Of a stretch of 64,000 nt of DNA, positions 32,117-39,634 are shown one piece after another; within the stretch, counting starts at the first letter, position 1; every line of letters starts with the position of its first letter. The notes below the pieces were generated by a model. The model was not told the origin of the DNA. It worked only from the letters and a program-made list of their open reading frames with translations, and ran no database searches. A program made the translations under genes and the position numbers. Source of the DNA: JAGTJU01 sp038257535 (GTDB lineage: Bacteria; Myxococcota_A; Polyangia; Fen-1088). The stretch spans positions 1-64,000 of the forward strand of contig JBBSJE010000002.1 of NCBI GenBank assembly GCA_038257535.1, read 5' to 3'.

Positions 32117-34456
32117 CTAGTCGCACAAATTGGCGTCCATGAGCGATCGATAGGCTGGAAACCGGCTTGGGTCTTCACCCAGGTTCTTTTTGGCCTGCGC
32201 AAACAGGTTCGCCGCCCAGCAACGATCACCGTGCGACGGCGCGGCCAGGGCCAAAGCCATCCAATGGCTGGTTAGGCGCCGGCTGTTCTGGGCCAACAGC
32301 CCCGCCACAAACGCGCCCACGGGGCCCAATGGGGCTCGTGAACGCATGAGCTTTGTCGACACCTGCATGCCGGAAGCGTTTCCATAACGGGTGAGCAAGC
32401 GCCACCACCTCAGGTCATCGTCGGCGCCAATGGCGGCGGTGCCCACCTTGGCCAAGGTGGCCGCCAGGGCCGAAGCGCCGCCGCGTGCGTAGGCCGCGCG
32501 CGACGCCAAAAGCCTGGTTTCCGTTGCGTAAGCCTGCTCGGGAATCTGTGCGCTGGCGGCGTCCGGACCCCCTGAAAGGCTGATGGCGAGATCGGCCCAC
32601 GCACGGCCCGCAAACGCAGGTTGCGCAAGCTTGTTGAGGCGCACCGCAAAGGATTTGGCTGTTTGGATCTGTCCCAAATTTGTGAAGGCCACGATCGCTT
32701 GGCTCAGCCCGCGGGGATCGGTGACGGCATCGGCTTTGGCCTTAGCCACAAACTCTAGCGCCTGCGCGCGATGCCCCGCTCTGCGTGCGGCGCTGGCCGC
32801 GTGAACCTGGCAATCCAGCAGAAGGTTGGGCAGCATGTCGGGGGTGCACGTCATCGGGGAGGGTGTTCGCTCCGCATGCAGCGCCACTTGGGCTTGCGCC
32901 ACCAATCTTTGCAGCCGCGGGTGGCTGGGCGTGCGCGCGACCAGCGGCGCCAGCAAATGCATGGCTTCTGCGGGTCGCCCATCGTCGATCGCCAACTCGC
33001 TCGCGAGCAACGCCACCAGATGTCCGGTGGTGGGCAGCTGGGCCACTTGTTCGCGGGCGGCATCCAGATTCCCCATTCGCTGCAGCAGACGTGCTTGCGC
33101 CACGGGCACCCACGGCGCTTGCGCGTCGGCCGGTCGGGCGCCTTGAATCAGGGCGCGGGCCTGTTCCACGCGGCCGTGGCCAAGCGCGCTTAACGTTTGC
33201 GCGGCCACCGCGGCATCCGCCAGCGATGCCGTTAACCCCTCGGGCCACCGCGCCGGCGTGTCTATGTCTTTGTTGTCCATGGTGAGACCGTAATCCACCA
33301 GCAGCAAACCCCGGGCCAAATGCGTGAAAACCAGCGCCGAGGGCTCGTCTAGCTGCTGCGCTTTTTCAACAGCGTCTCGCAGCGAAGCGGGTGTGGCCAA
33401 CATCAGCGACTCGATGAGGCCGCTTGCGGAATGGAGCGCCTCGGCGCTGATTGGCTGCGTTGCAGAAGCCACCTCTTGGGGCGCGTGAGGTTTTGGGGAC
33501 ACCAGCAGCCACTTCAGGCCTAAAAAACCCAAGCACGCCGTAGCGAAAAGCCCCGCTGCCAGCACCGCGCCCTTGTGCCACCGCTGGCGCCAATGTCGAT
33601 CGAGTAAGGGAATGCCCTGCCAGGTGACCGGGGGCGTGCGCTCAACCGCCGTGGGCTCCCCCGTGGGCTGCTGCAACACATTGATCATCGCGCTTTCGGT
33701 GTAGGCGGGAACAAGCGCGTTCGAGCTGCGGGGGGCGGCGGCGGGCCACTCAAGCGTGGCGCGCTTGCCCTGCGCCGGCGCCCCCGAAGCGAGGGGCATC
33801 GGGGTGCTCTTGGGGACCCGGATGAAGTCGGGCCGCGCGTAAAGCGGGGTCTCTGGGGGCGCGATGCCCGTGGGGGTGGGATCTTCTTCCGTAAGGCGAT
33901 TGCGACGTTCTTTTGGCGACAAACCCTGCGCAGGGATGGGGGGCAAGGTTGGGCGAGGCATTTCCGCCAAATTCATGGCCCGCGTGGTTGAATCATCGGC
34001 CACCACCTGGGCCCGCTCGCCGCTTTGGCCCGCCAACCGTTGCAACTGGCCAATGCGACGATTGGCCGGCGACAACATCGCGGCCTGGTTCAGCACAGCC
34101 CGAGCGCGTGCCCATAGCCCCTGGCGAACCAAAACTTCGGCCAGCCACCGATAAGCCGCCACAGAGGCGGGGTATTGAATGGTGGTGGCGCGCAGGACAT
34201 CTGCGGCTTCACTCAAGCGCTCTTGCTCGAACAGCACCCGTCCCAGCAAAACGCGCGCGCCAGAGAACTGCGGATGCTGATGCACGAGCCACCGCGCGAT
34301 GGTCTCGGCTTCCATCGTGCGGCCAGCGTCGCATAAAGCATGGGCCGCCGACGCCAAAGCGGCCGGCTCCGGAGACGCGCCCGCGGGAACGGGAGCGCGT
34401 ATCGGAATCGATGCCTCCGAACCCACGGCGCGACTATATGCGCCCTGGGTTGCCAC
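32117..34456 (-). CDS. TPR-repeat membrane protein
   Basis: A 779-aa protein with a cytoplasmic N-terminal TPR region (about residues 30-150, for example ARVLLGRVLFEQERLSEAADVLR), a Pro-rich linker, one transmembrane helix (about 290-312, KGAVLAAGLFATACLGFLGLK) and a large C-terminal helical-repeat domain rich in Ala and Leu. The start is GTG at 34456. It is the last gene of a five-gene minus-strand locus with a kinase, an FHA protein and a PilZ protein. The single membrane span between two repeat scaffolds suggests a transmembrane adaptor. No enzymatic motif is seen. Confidence 0.78.
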   Translation of the reverse strand: MATQGAYSRAVGSEASIPIRAPVPAGASPEPAALASAAHALCDAGRTMEAETIARWLVHQHPQFSGARVLLGRVLFEQERLSEAADVLRATTIQYPASVAAYRWLAEVLVRQGLWARARAVLNQAAMLSPANRRIGQLQRLAGQSGERAQVVADDSTTRAMNLAEMPRPTLPPIPAQGLSPKERRNRLTEEDPTPTGIAPPETPLYARPDFIRVPKSTPMPLASGAPAQGKRATLEWPAAAPRSSNALVPAYTESAMINVLQQPTGEPTAVERTPPVTWQGIPLLDRHWRQRWHKGAVLAAGLFATACLGFLGLKWLLVSPKPHAPQEVASATQPISAEALHSASGLIESLMLATPASLRDAVEKAQQLDEPSALVFTHLARGLLLVDYGLTMDNKDIDTPARWPEGLTASLADAAVAAQTLSALGHGRVEQARALIQGARPADAQAPWVPVAQARLLQRMGNLDAAREQVAQLPTTGHLVALLASELAIDDGRPAEAMHLLAPLVARTPSHPRLQRLVAQAQVALHAERTPSPMTCTPDMLPNLLLDCQVHAASAARRAGHRAQALEFVAKAKADAVTDPRGLSQAIVAFTNLGQIQTAKSFAVRLNKLAQPAFAGRAWADLAISLSGGPDAASAQIPEQAYATETRLLASRAAYARGGASALAATLAKVGTAAIGADDDLRWWRLLTRYGNASGMQVSTKLMRSRAPLGPVGAFVAGLLAQNSRRLTSHWMALALAAPSHGDRCWAANLFAQAKKNLGEDPSRFPAYRSLMDANLCD

Positions 34457-34536
34457 CGAAAATTTTTTCCGCGGTGAACGTCAATTCGTACCTGCGGAAG
34501 GCTCGTTACGCCGTGCTCCAAGCATATCCAATTTCA

Positions 34537-34550
34537 CCATAAAATTATGG
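34537..34550. promoter_or_regulatory. AT-rich palindrome upstream of the TPR gene
   Basis: CCATAA-AA-TTATGG, perfect 6-bp arms with a 2-bp spacer, lies 81 bp upstream of the GTG at 34456 and just after the stop of the discoidin-like gene. It is the most AT-rich stretch of the locus and may mark an internal promoter or operator. Confidence 0.4.
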
Positions 34551-34565
34551 TTTGACATGGGGGGC

Positions 34566-35366
34566 CTAGCCACCCGACGGGGTGGGGGAAGGCGTTTTGC
34601 GTTGGCTCAAATACCACTTAACGGCAATCGCGCCTGCAATCACCATGGCCCAAAGGGTAAGCGACTCCACCTGCTGAAAGTCGGGATACAACATCACGAG
34701 TTCCCGCCTGACCACGATCAACAAAGCCAGTGGTAGGCAAGCGGCCAAAGCCGTCCATAAGCGCCGCCGGCTCGAGAATACAAAGATGAGAAGCACGGTG
34801 GCGGCCGTGAACCAAAGCGCCATGGATGCGATGACATCGTGAACCGCGGTGCCACTTTCGCGCTGAAGTTCGTTTGGCCACGGGGTGGGGCACACGTCGT
34901 ATATCCCCATTTCCGAGACGCTGTACGAGCCATCGCCGCCGCGGGCCTGCACCCGCACGAAACGGGCGGTGGCCACCAACTTCAACGTGCGCGTGCGCAT
35001 GCCCGCTCCGGGAACCCCGGCCGCGACGAACATAGGGAAGAACTTGTCGCCGTTGATGGAGCCTTCCACGTGGTAGCTGTCGTCGTTGTCACCCTGCAAA
35101 AATGCGCAACGAATGGGCCGCGGGCCGCCCAGATCATAAATTGCGTAGGCGTCGCGGTTGCGTAGCCGGGCGCTGTGCTGGGTTAGCCAGAACTCGCCTT
35201 CGGCAACGGCCACGCCATTTGTAAGCTGCGATGCCCCCACAACGCCCGCCGAAGCCACCGGCTGTTTGCCCCGCAGAAGGTTGCCCGTCTGCACCTGCGC
35301 TTGCACAGCCCCCGTTGTCAAAACGGTGAATGCAACCAGAGCCGCGCGTATCCAAAACATCAGCAT
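34566..35366 (-). CDS. Exported discoidin-like protein with C-terminal membrane helices
   Basis: A 266-aa protein with a signal peptide (about residues 1-23, ending VQAQ). The next 130 residues resemble an F5/8 type C (discoidin) fold: NLLRGKQPVASAG at the start, then AYAIYDLGGPRPIRC, YHVEGSINGDKF and ARFVRVQARGGDG. Such domains bind carbohydrates or lipids. Three hydrophobic segments follow (about 175-195, 205-222, 230-250), so the sensor-like domain would face the periplasm. It starts 12 nt after the kinase gene. It may be the sensory input of this locus; that is inference. Confidence 0.72.
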   Translation of the reverse strand: MLMFWIRAALVAFTVLTTGAVQAQVQTGNLLRGKQPVASAGVVGASQLTNGVAVAEGEFWLTQHSARLRNRDAYAIYDLGGPRPIRCAFLQGDNDDSYHVEGSINGDKFFPMFVAAGVPGAGMRTRTLKLVATARFVRVQARGGDGSYSVSEMGIYDVCPTPWPNELQRESGTAVHDVIASMALWFTAATVLLIFVFSSRRRLWTALAACLPLALLIVVRRELVMLYPDFQQVESLTLWAMVIAGAIAVKWYLSQRKTPSPTPSGG

Positions 35367-35378
35367 GGGGGCGGGATA

Positions 35379-36563
35379 CTAACCCATAACTTCCAGCACT
35401 TGCGCTGCGGATTCGGGTCGCCGCTCTGGATCTTCCACAGTGGTCCACTGCACCACGCGCAGCAGCTGGCCGCGTGCCGTTGCGAGATGCGCCACCGCTT
35501 CGGGCGGCAAGGCCGGTGCGGCAAAGCGTCCGCTGGTGAGATCGGCGCGTGTGCGCATGGGCCGCCCAGCCGCCATCTCCCAAATCATGGCCCCGAGTGC
35601 AAACAGATCCGTGTTGATTGTAGATGGGGCGCCCCGCAACTGCTCAGGCGCGAAATAAAGCGGCGTTCCGGCCGGCCCAGCCGCCGCCGGGTCGATGGCC
35701 ATGAGGCGCGCCACACCAAAGTCGCCCAGAACTGGCACGCCTCGCTCGCGCAGCAAGATGTTTCGAGGCTTGAGATCTCCATGGACGAGGCCTGCGCTAT
35801 GCACATGCGAAAGGATGCCGAGCAGCCCTCGGGTCAAGCTTTCAATTTCGCCCACGGGCAACGGTGCGCCCTCGCTCTGAGCTCCCAGCTGCGTGAGGCG
35901 GTGTCGCAAAGTACCCAGCGGCAAATACTCCATCGCCAAGCTGCGGGTGCTCTCGTCCAGGTCGTAAATGGCCACAACCCCGGGGTGGCGTAGCGCCGCC
36001 GCCATGCGCGCCTCGCGGAAGAACCGTTGCCGAAACTCAACTCGCGTGGCCGCACCCAAAAACGGGTGCAAAACCTTGAGGGCCACGTGCAAATCTAGAT
36101 GCGCGTCGCGGGCCAAAAACACGGTCGACGTGCCGCCCCGCCCCAGTTCCGCCAAGATCTCGTAGCGTGACGCCACCACACCTTCAGGTGACATCAAAGT
36201 GGCGTCGGCGCGCCGGGCGAGCGGCACATTGGGCACAAGCGTTTTGTGCAGCCGCGCCAGATGGGCCCGCGCCGCCGGATGGTCAACGTCAAGGGCCAGC
36301 AGCTGTTCCCACAGCACGGTGGCTTCGTCTTGGCGACCCGCCAGTTCGTGAATTTGCGCCAACAGCGAAACCGCCTGCGTCCACACGCTGTCATCGCGCG
36401 ACGCTGTGAGGCTGCCAAGCAGGGTCTGCGCCGATGAATGTTCTTGCGCGCGCACAAGCGCATGCGCCAAACGAAGCTTCACCCCTTCGTCCGCGGGAGA
36501 CGCTGCTAGACGCGCGCGCAGCTTGTCGAGAGCGTCGGGATCGTCCGCGGTTTGATGAGTCAC
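35379..36563 (-). CDS. Ser/Thr protein kinase with N-terminal TPR
   Basis: A 394-aa soluble kinase. A helical TPR-like region (about residues 1-115) precedes a Hanks-type kinase domain (about 130-390). Motifs: Gly-loop LGRGGTSTVF, Lys in HVALKVLHPF, Glu in REARMAA, catalytic loop VHGDLKPRNILL, DFG in GDFGVARL, and APEQLRG. The loop is HGD instead of HRD, so it is a non-RD kinase that may not need activation-loop phosphorylation. There is no transmembrane helix. It overlaps the upstream FHA gene by 4 nt (ATGA), which links the kinase to a phosphothreonine-binding partner. Confidence 0.92.
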   Translation of the reverse strand: MTHQTADDPDALDKLRARLAASPADEGVKLRLAHALVRAQEHSSAQTLLGSLTASRDDSVWTQAVSLLAQIHELAGRQDEATVLWEQLLALDVDHPAARAHLARLHKTLVPNVPLARRADATLMSPEGVVASRYEILAELGRGGTSTVFLARDAHLDLHVALKVLHPFLGAATRVEFRQRFFREARMAAALRHPGVVAIYDLDESTRSLAMEYLPLGTLRHRLTQLGAQSEGAPLPVGEIESLTRGLLGILSHVHSAGLVHGDLKPRNILLRERGVPVLGDFGVARLMAIDPAAAGPAGTPLYFAPEQLRGAPSTINTDLFALGAMIWEMAAGRPMRTRADLTSGRFAAPALPPEAVAHLATARGQLLRVVQWTTVEDPERRPESAAQVLEVMG

Positions 36564-37786
36564 ATCAGCACTTCAAGCACAAGGGTGGGCTGGCGTTGAT
36601 CGTCCAGCAGCTCGATCACATCGCCCGCCATCAGGTCGCATCCCAAGCCCACTAGGTTCCCAGCGACACGCAAAGGTCGGCTGGCCAGGCGTTCAAGCCG
36701 CGCCACGCCGCCCTCAAGCTGTAGCACAAGCCCCTCGGCTTCTGGGAAGGCCGCATGCAACGGCATGGGGCTTTCGCCCACGAAAGATTTCTGGTTTCGA
36801 TCAAGCCCGGTCAACCCCACAATTTTCGCCAAAACGGCCGTGGCCTCCACACGCAGCCGGCACGCTTTGCCCAAACCCAGCTCCATTTCGTTGGCCAAGG
36901 GAACGCGACCCACCAAACGCGCGTGCGCCACTGTGGTGCCCGCCCGGCTGCCGGCATCTTCGATCACCATGCGGCCGTTGTCCGATACGATGATCGCGTG
37001 CTTTCTCGACACGCCCAGATCGCGCAGGGGCAGCTCGCATCCTGGATCGCGGCCCATCACCGCCGGCAACCCAGCGAACCTCACGCCTATTTTGTTCTGC
37101 CCCCGCGCCACCATTGTTAAGGCGCGGCCACGGCATAGCCGCCGGCCTAGCTCGTGAAATGCGTTTGTGAGCCCGCTGGCGGTCAATAGCTCGGCGGTGG
37201 CATTCTGCAGGAGCACGAATGCCGCCAAGCGCTCGCCTGCTTCCATCAGCGTTTGCACCTTTCGGGTCAACTGCGAGGCCGCCAGCCGCTGGCCGCGGCT
37301 GTTTTCGATCCGGTCATGACAGGCTTCCATTCGCTCCAGGTCGCCGGTGGCGCCATAGGCATCGGCCGCCCGCATATCTTCGTGGGCGCGCTCGAACAGC
37401 ACGGCCGCTCGCCTTGGCTCGCCCGCCGCCATCATCAATTCTGCGGCCAAAACCATGAGTTCACGCTCCGGAGCTGTGAGCGGATCGTGCTTGAGCCGCT
37501 TGGCGATCGCACTGCCCGCCAGCGTTCTTAGCGTGGCAATTTCCCGGATCACACTGGCGCGCCGGCTGCGCGCTTCAGGGATCCGCGCCAGCGCCCGGTC
37601 AATGGCGCGCGCCGCGCTGGCCAGCTCTTCTACAGGAATCACGTCCATCGTGGCATGGGTGAGCAGCATGTCCACTCCACTCCAGCTGCGCTCCTCAACC
37701 AATCGCTCTGCCAACCGCGCCAAGCGCCCCACATTGGCTGCGGCTTCGATTTGCGCGGGCGAGAGGAGCAACAGTTCCTCGGCCAT
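36560..37786 (-). CDS. FHA-domain protein with N-terminal helical repeats
   Basis: A 408-aa cytoplasmic protein. The first 230 residues are Ala/Leu/Arg-rich helices, probably TPR-like (for example AELMMAAGEPRRAAVLFERA). An FHA domain (about 240-320) has GRDPGCELPLRDLGVSRKH, with the Arg, Ser and His that read phosphothreonine, then the Asn-like SDNGRMVIEDAGSRAGT. A further beta-rich domain of about 100 residues ends the protein. The ATG at 37786 is preferred to a TTG at 37810. Being coupled to the kinase gene, it probably binds the phosphorylated kinase or its substrate. Confidence 0.87.
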   Translation of the reverse strand: MAEELLLLSPAQIEAAANVGRLARLAERLVEERSWSGVDMLLTHATMDVIPVEELASAARAIDRALARIPEARSRRASVIREIATLRTLAGSAIAKRLKHDPLTAPERELMVLAAELMMAAGEPRRAAVLFERAHEDMRAADAYGATGDLERMEACHDRIENSRGQRLAASQLTRKVQTLMEAGERLAAFVLLQNATAELLTASGLTNAFHELGRRLCRGRALTMVARGQNKIGVRFAGLPAVMGRDPGCELPLRDLGVSRKHAIIVSDNGRMVIEDAGSRAGTTVAHARLVGRVPLANEMELGLGKACRLRVEATAVLAKIVGLTGLDRNQKSFVGESPMPLHAAFPEAEGLVLQLEGGVARLERLASRPLRVAGNLVGLGCDLMAGDVIELLDDQRQPTLVLEVLM

Positions 37787-37846
37787 GCGTTCATCATAGC
37801 GCAGCGGCAACCGGAGCGCGCCGGCCTAGCGACATGAGCGGGCCGC

Positions 37847-38467
37847 TTAAGCCTGTTTGATTCGCCGAACCAGCTCGCGCAGCCGCCGGGAACCGCCGCC
37901 CTCCCGGAACAGAAACCGGATGCCCGTGCCGTCATCGCCCGCGTGGTACAGCACGCGCCCCGCCAGGTCCATGGGCGATGCGCCCCCTGGTGGAAGAAAT
38001 TCCAACACCACATCGGTGCCAATGGGCGGCTGGGCGATGCCCCCCACCAAAGCACCGCTTACGCTGATTTCGCGCAGCTCGGCCTCCAAGGTGGCCGGCT
38101 GTGCGTCCAGCCGTAGCTTGGCCGCAAGCGCCACCGGCAACCGCGTGTGCTTCCGCCGGGGTGTTGGTGGCCGCACCCCTTTGAGGGTTTCGATCACAAA
38201 CTCCACCTTTTGCGCCTCGCTGGGATCAAACCTAACGGTGGCCCCTGCGCGCACGCGCAAACGTGGCAGCGCCTGCCGCCAACTCACCACACTACCTTTA
38301 ATCATCACGCGGTTGGGAAGCGCCTTGCAAACCAGCTCAACGACCACCGGAACCTCGCAATCGAGTTTCGTGGTTGTTGGACAAAAAACTTGCGTTCCGT
38401 CCTCATTGGTTTGAAGAGCGCCTTCAAACTCCTCCGCGTCCTGGCATCGCAGCCTCAGGATGTTCAA
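37847..38467 (-). CDS. PilZ-domain protein
   Basis: A 206-aa protein. The N-terminal 105 residues form an unrecognised beta-rich domain. The C-terminal PilZ domain (about 105-200) has the RxxxR motif in RRKHTR and a second motif ISVSGALVGG. The usual (D/N)xSxxG is ExSxxG here, so binding of cyclic di-GMP is plausible but not certain. It is the first gene of the kinase/FHA locus, 60 bp upstream of the FHA gene, and diverges from the aminotransferase gene by 57 bp. Confidence 0.82.
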   Translation of the reverse strand: MNILRLRCQDAEEFEGALQTNEDGTQVFCPTTTKLDCEVPVVVELVCKALPNRVMIKGSVVSWRQALPRLRVRAGATVRFDPSEAQKVEFVIETLKGVRPPTPRRKHTRLPVALAAKLRLDAQPATLEAELREISVSGALVGGIAQPPIGTDVVLEFLPPGGASPMDLAGRVLYHAGDDGTGIRFLFREGGGSRRLRELVRRIKQA

Positions 38468-38524
38468 GCGTCCGCCTCACTATGGCCCTAGGTCCTTCTG
38501 TGTACTAGCTTTGTTAACTGCGTT

Positions 38525-39421
38525 ATGTCAATCCGTGTTTACATCTCCGGTCAAATTGTCGAGCCCGAGTTCGCGAAAGTCTCAGTTTTCGACCGCGGAT
38601 TCCTATACGGGGACAGTGTTTACGAGACACTGGGCACCGTGAACGGGCGGTTGTTCGCTTTAGAAGAACATCTGGACCGACTGGCCCGCTCGGCCCATAG
38701 CGTTGGAATGAGTTTGCCGTCCCGGGAAAACATCGTGGCCGCCGTTCGCGCCACCGTGGCGGCCGCAGGAAATCCCGAATCCCGCGTGCGCATCGTGGTC
38801 ACCCGCGGAGTGGGCCAGTCGGGAAACCTTGACCCCATGTCGGCGCAGGACCCTCAGCTGATTGTCATCGTTCAGCCTTTGAACGCGCCCGCCCCCGAGC
38901 TTTACGAATCCGGCGTGGCGGTCGAGATCGTCTCCATCACCCGCAACCACCCGGGCGCGCTGGATCCCTCAGTGAAGTCAGGAAACTACCTAAACAATGT
39001 GCTGGCGGTGGGCCAAGCCCGCGCCCGGCGGCCAGGGGTGCATGAAGCGATTCTTTGCTCACCAGACGGATTTGTGGCCGAAGGCGCAACCAGCAACGTG
39101 TTTGCGGTGGCGGGTGGCGTGTTGCTGACGCCAGCTCTGTCCGTGGGCATCTTGGCCGGAATCACCCGCGGCAAAGTGCTAGCGCTCGCGCGCGCAGAAG
39201 GCCTTCCTTGCGTGGAAACCCGATTTTCACCCGATGACCTTCGCGGCGCCGATGAGGCCTTTGTCACCAGCGCTGCCCGAGGCATTTTGCCCGTGACCCA
39301 AATTGACGGCGCTCCCGTTGGGGCGGGCCTACCTGGGCCGGTGACCCGCAAGCTAATGCAGGCCTACCGGCGGCTTCTAGATCAGGAACTTTCCGCCCAA
39401 GCGGGGCAGGGGGCCTCTTAG
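38525..39421 (+). CDS. PLP-dependent aminotransferase, class IV
   Basis: Fold-type IV aminotransferase of 298 aa. The N-terminus FDRGFLYGDSVYETL is typical. The PLP Lys lies in SVKSGNYLNNVLA (near residue 153), and the Glu that contacts the cofactor is in EGATSNVF (near 189). The phosphate-binding GITRGKVL follows. Possible functions are branched-chain amino acid aminotransferase, D-amino acid aminotransferase or aminodeoxychorismate lyase; KSGNYLNN fits a branched-chain or D-amino acid type better than PabC. Its stop codon directly abuts the ATG of the next gene. Confidence 0.88.
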   Translation: MSIRVYISGQIVEPEFAKVSVFDRGFLYGDSVYETLGTVNGRLFALEEHLDRLARSAHSVGMSLPSRENIVAAVRATVAAAGNPESRVRIVVTRGVGQSGNLDPMSAQDPQLIVIVQPLNAPAPELYESGVAVEIVSITRNHPGALDPSVKSGNYLNNVLAVGQARARRPGVHEAILCSPDGFVAEGATSNVFAVAGGVLLTPALSVGILAGITRGKVLALARAEGLPCVETRFSPDDLRGADEAFVTSAARGILPVTQIDGAPVGAGLPGPVTRKLMQAYRRLLDQELSAQAGQGAS

Positions 39422-39631
39422 ATGCAAACCTTTTTCTTACTCAGCGGCATCATCTTGATTGTCAGTGGCGTGCTGCAAGCGCTGGTGCGCCCCCGCGTGC
39501 AGGGGGAAACCACTTTGGCGCGCGTGCTGAGCCGGTCCACTCTGCGCGCCCTGGTGTTCGTGACGGTGGGGGTGGTGGGCATCTTGGTGGGGGTGGGGGT
39601 GTTGCAATTGCCCCAACCCCCCAGCCGCTAG
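39422..39631 (+). CDS. Small two-helix membrane protein
   Basis: A 69-aa protein made of two hydrophobic helices (FLLSGIILIVSGVLQALV and LVFVTVGVVGILVGVGVLQL) joined by a positively charged loop, with a proline-rich C-terminus. Its ATG directly follows the aminotransferase TAG with no gap, which supports translation in an operon. Its stop lies 3 bp from the stop of a minus-strand gene. The function is unknown. Confidence 0.7.
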   Translation: MQTFFLLSGIILIVSGVLQALVRPRVQGETTLARVLSRSTLRALVFVTVGVVGILVGVGVLQLPQPPSR

Positions 39632-39634
39632 GCC

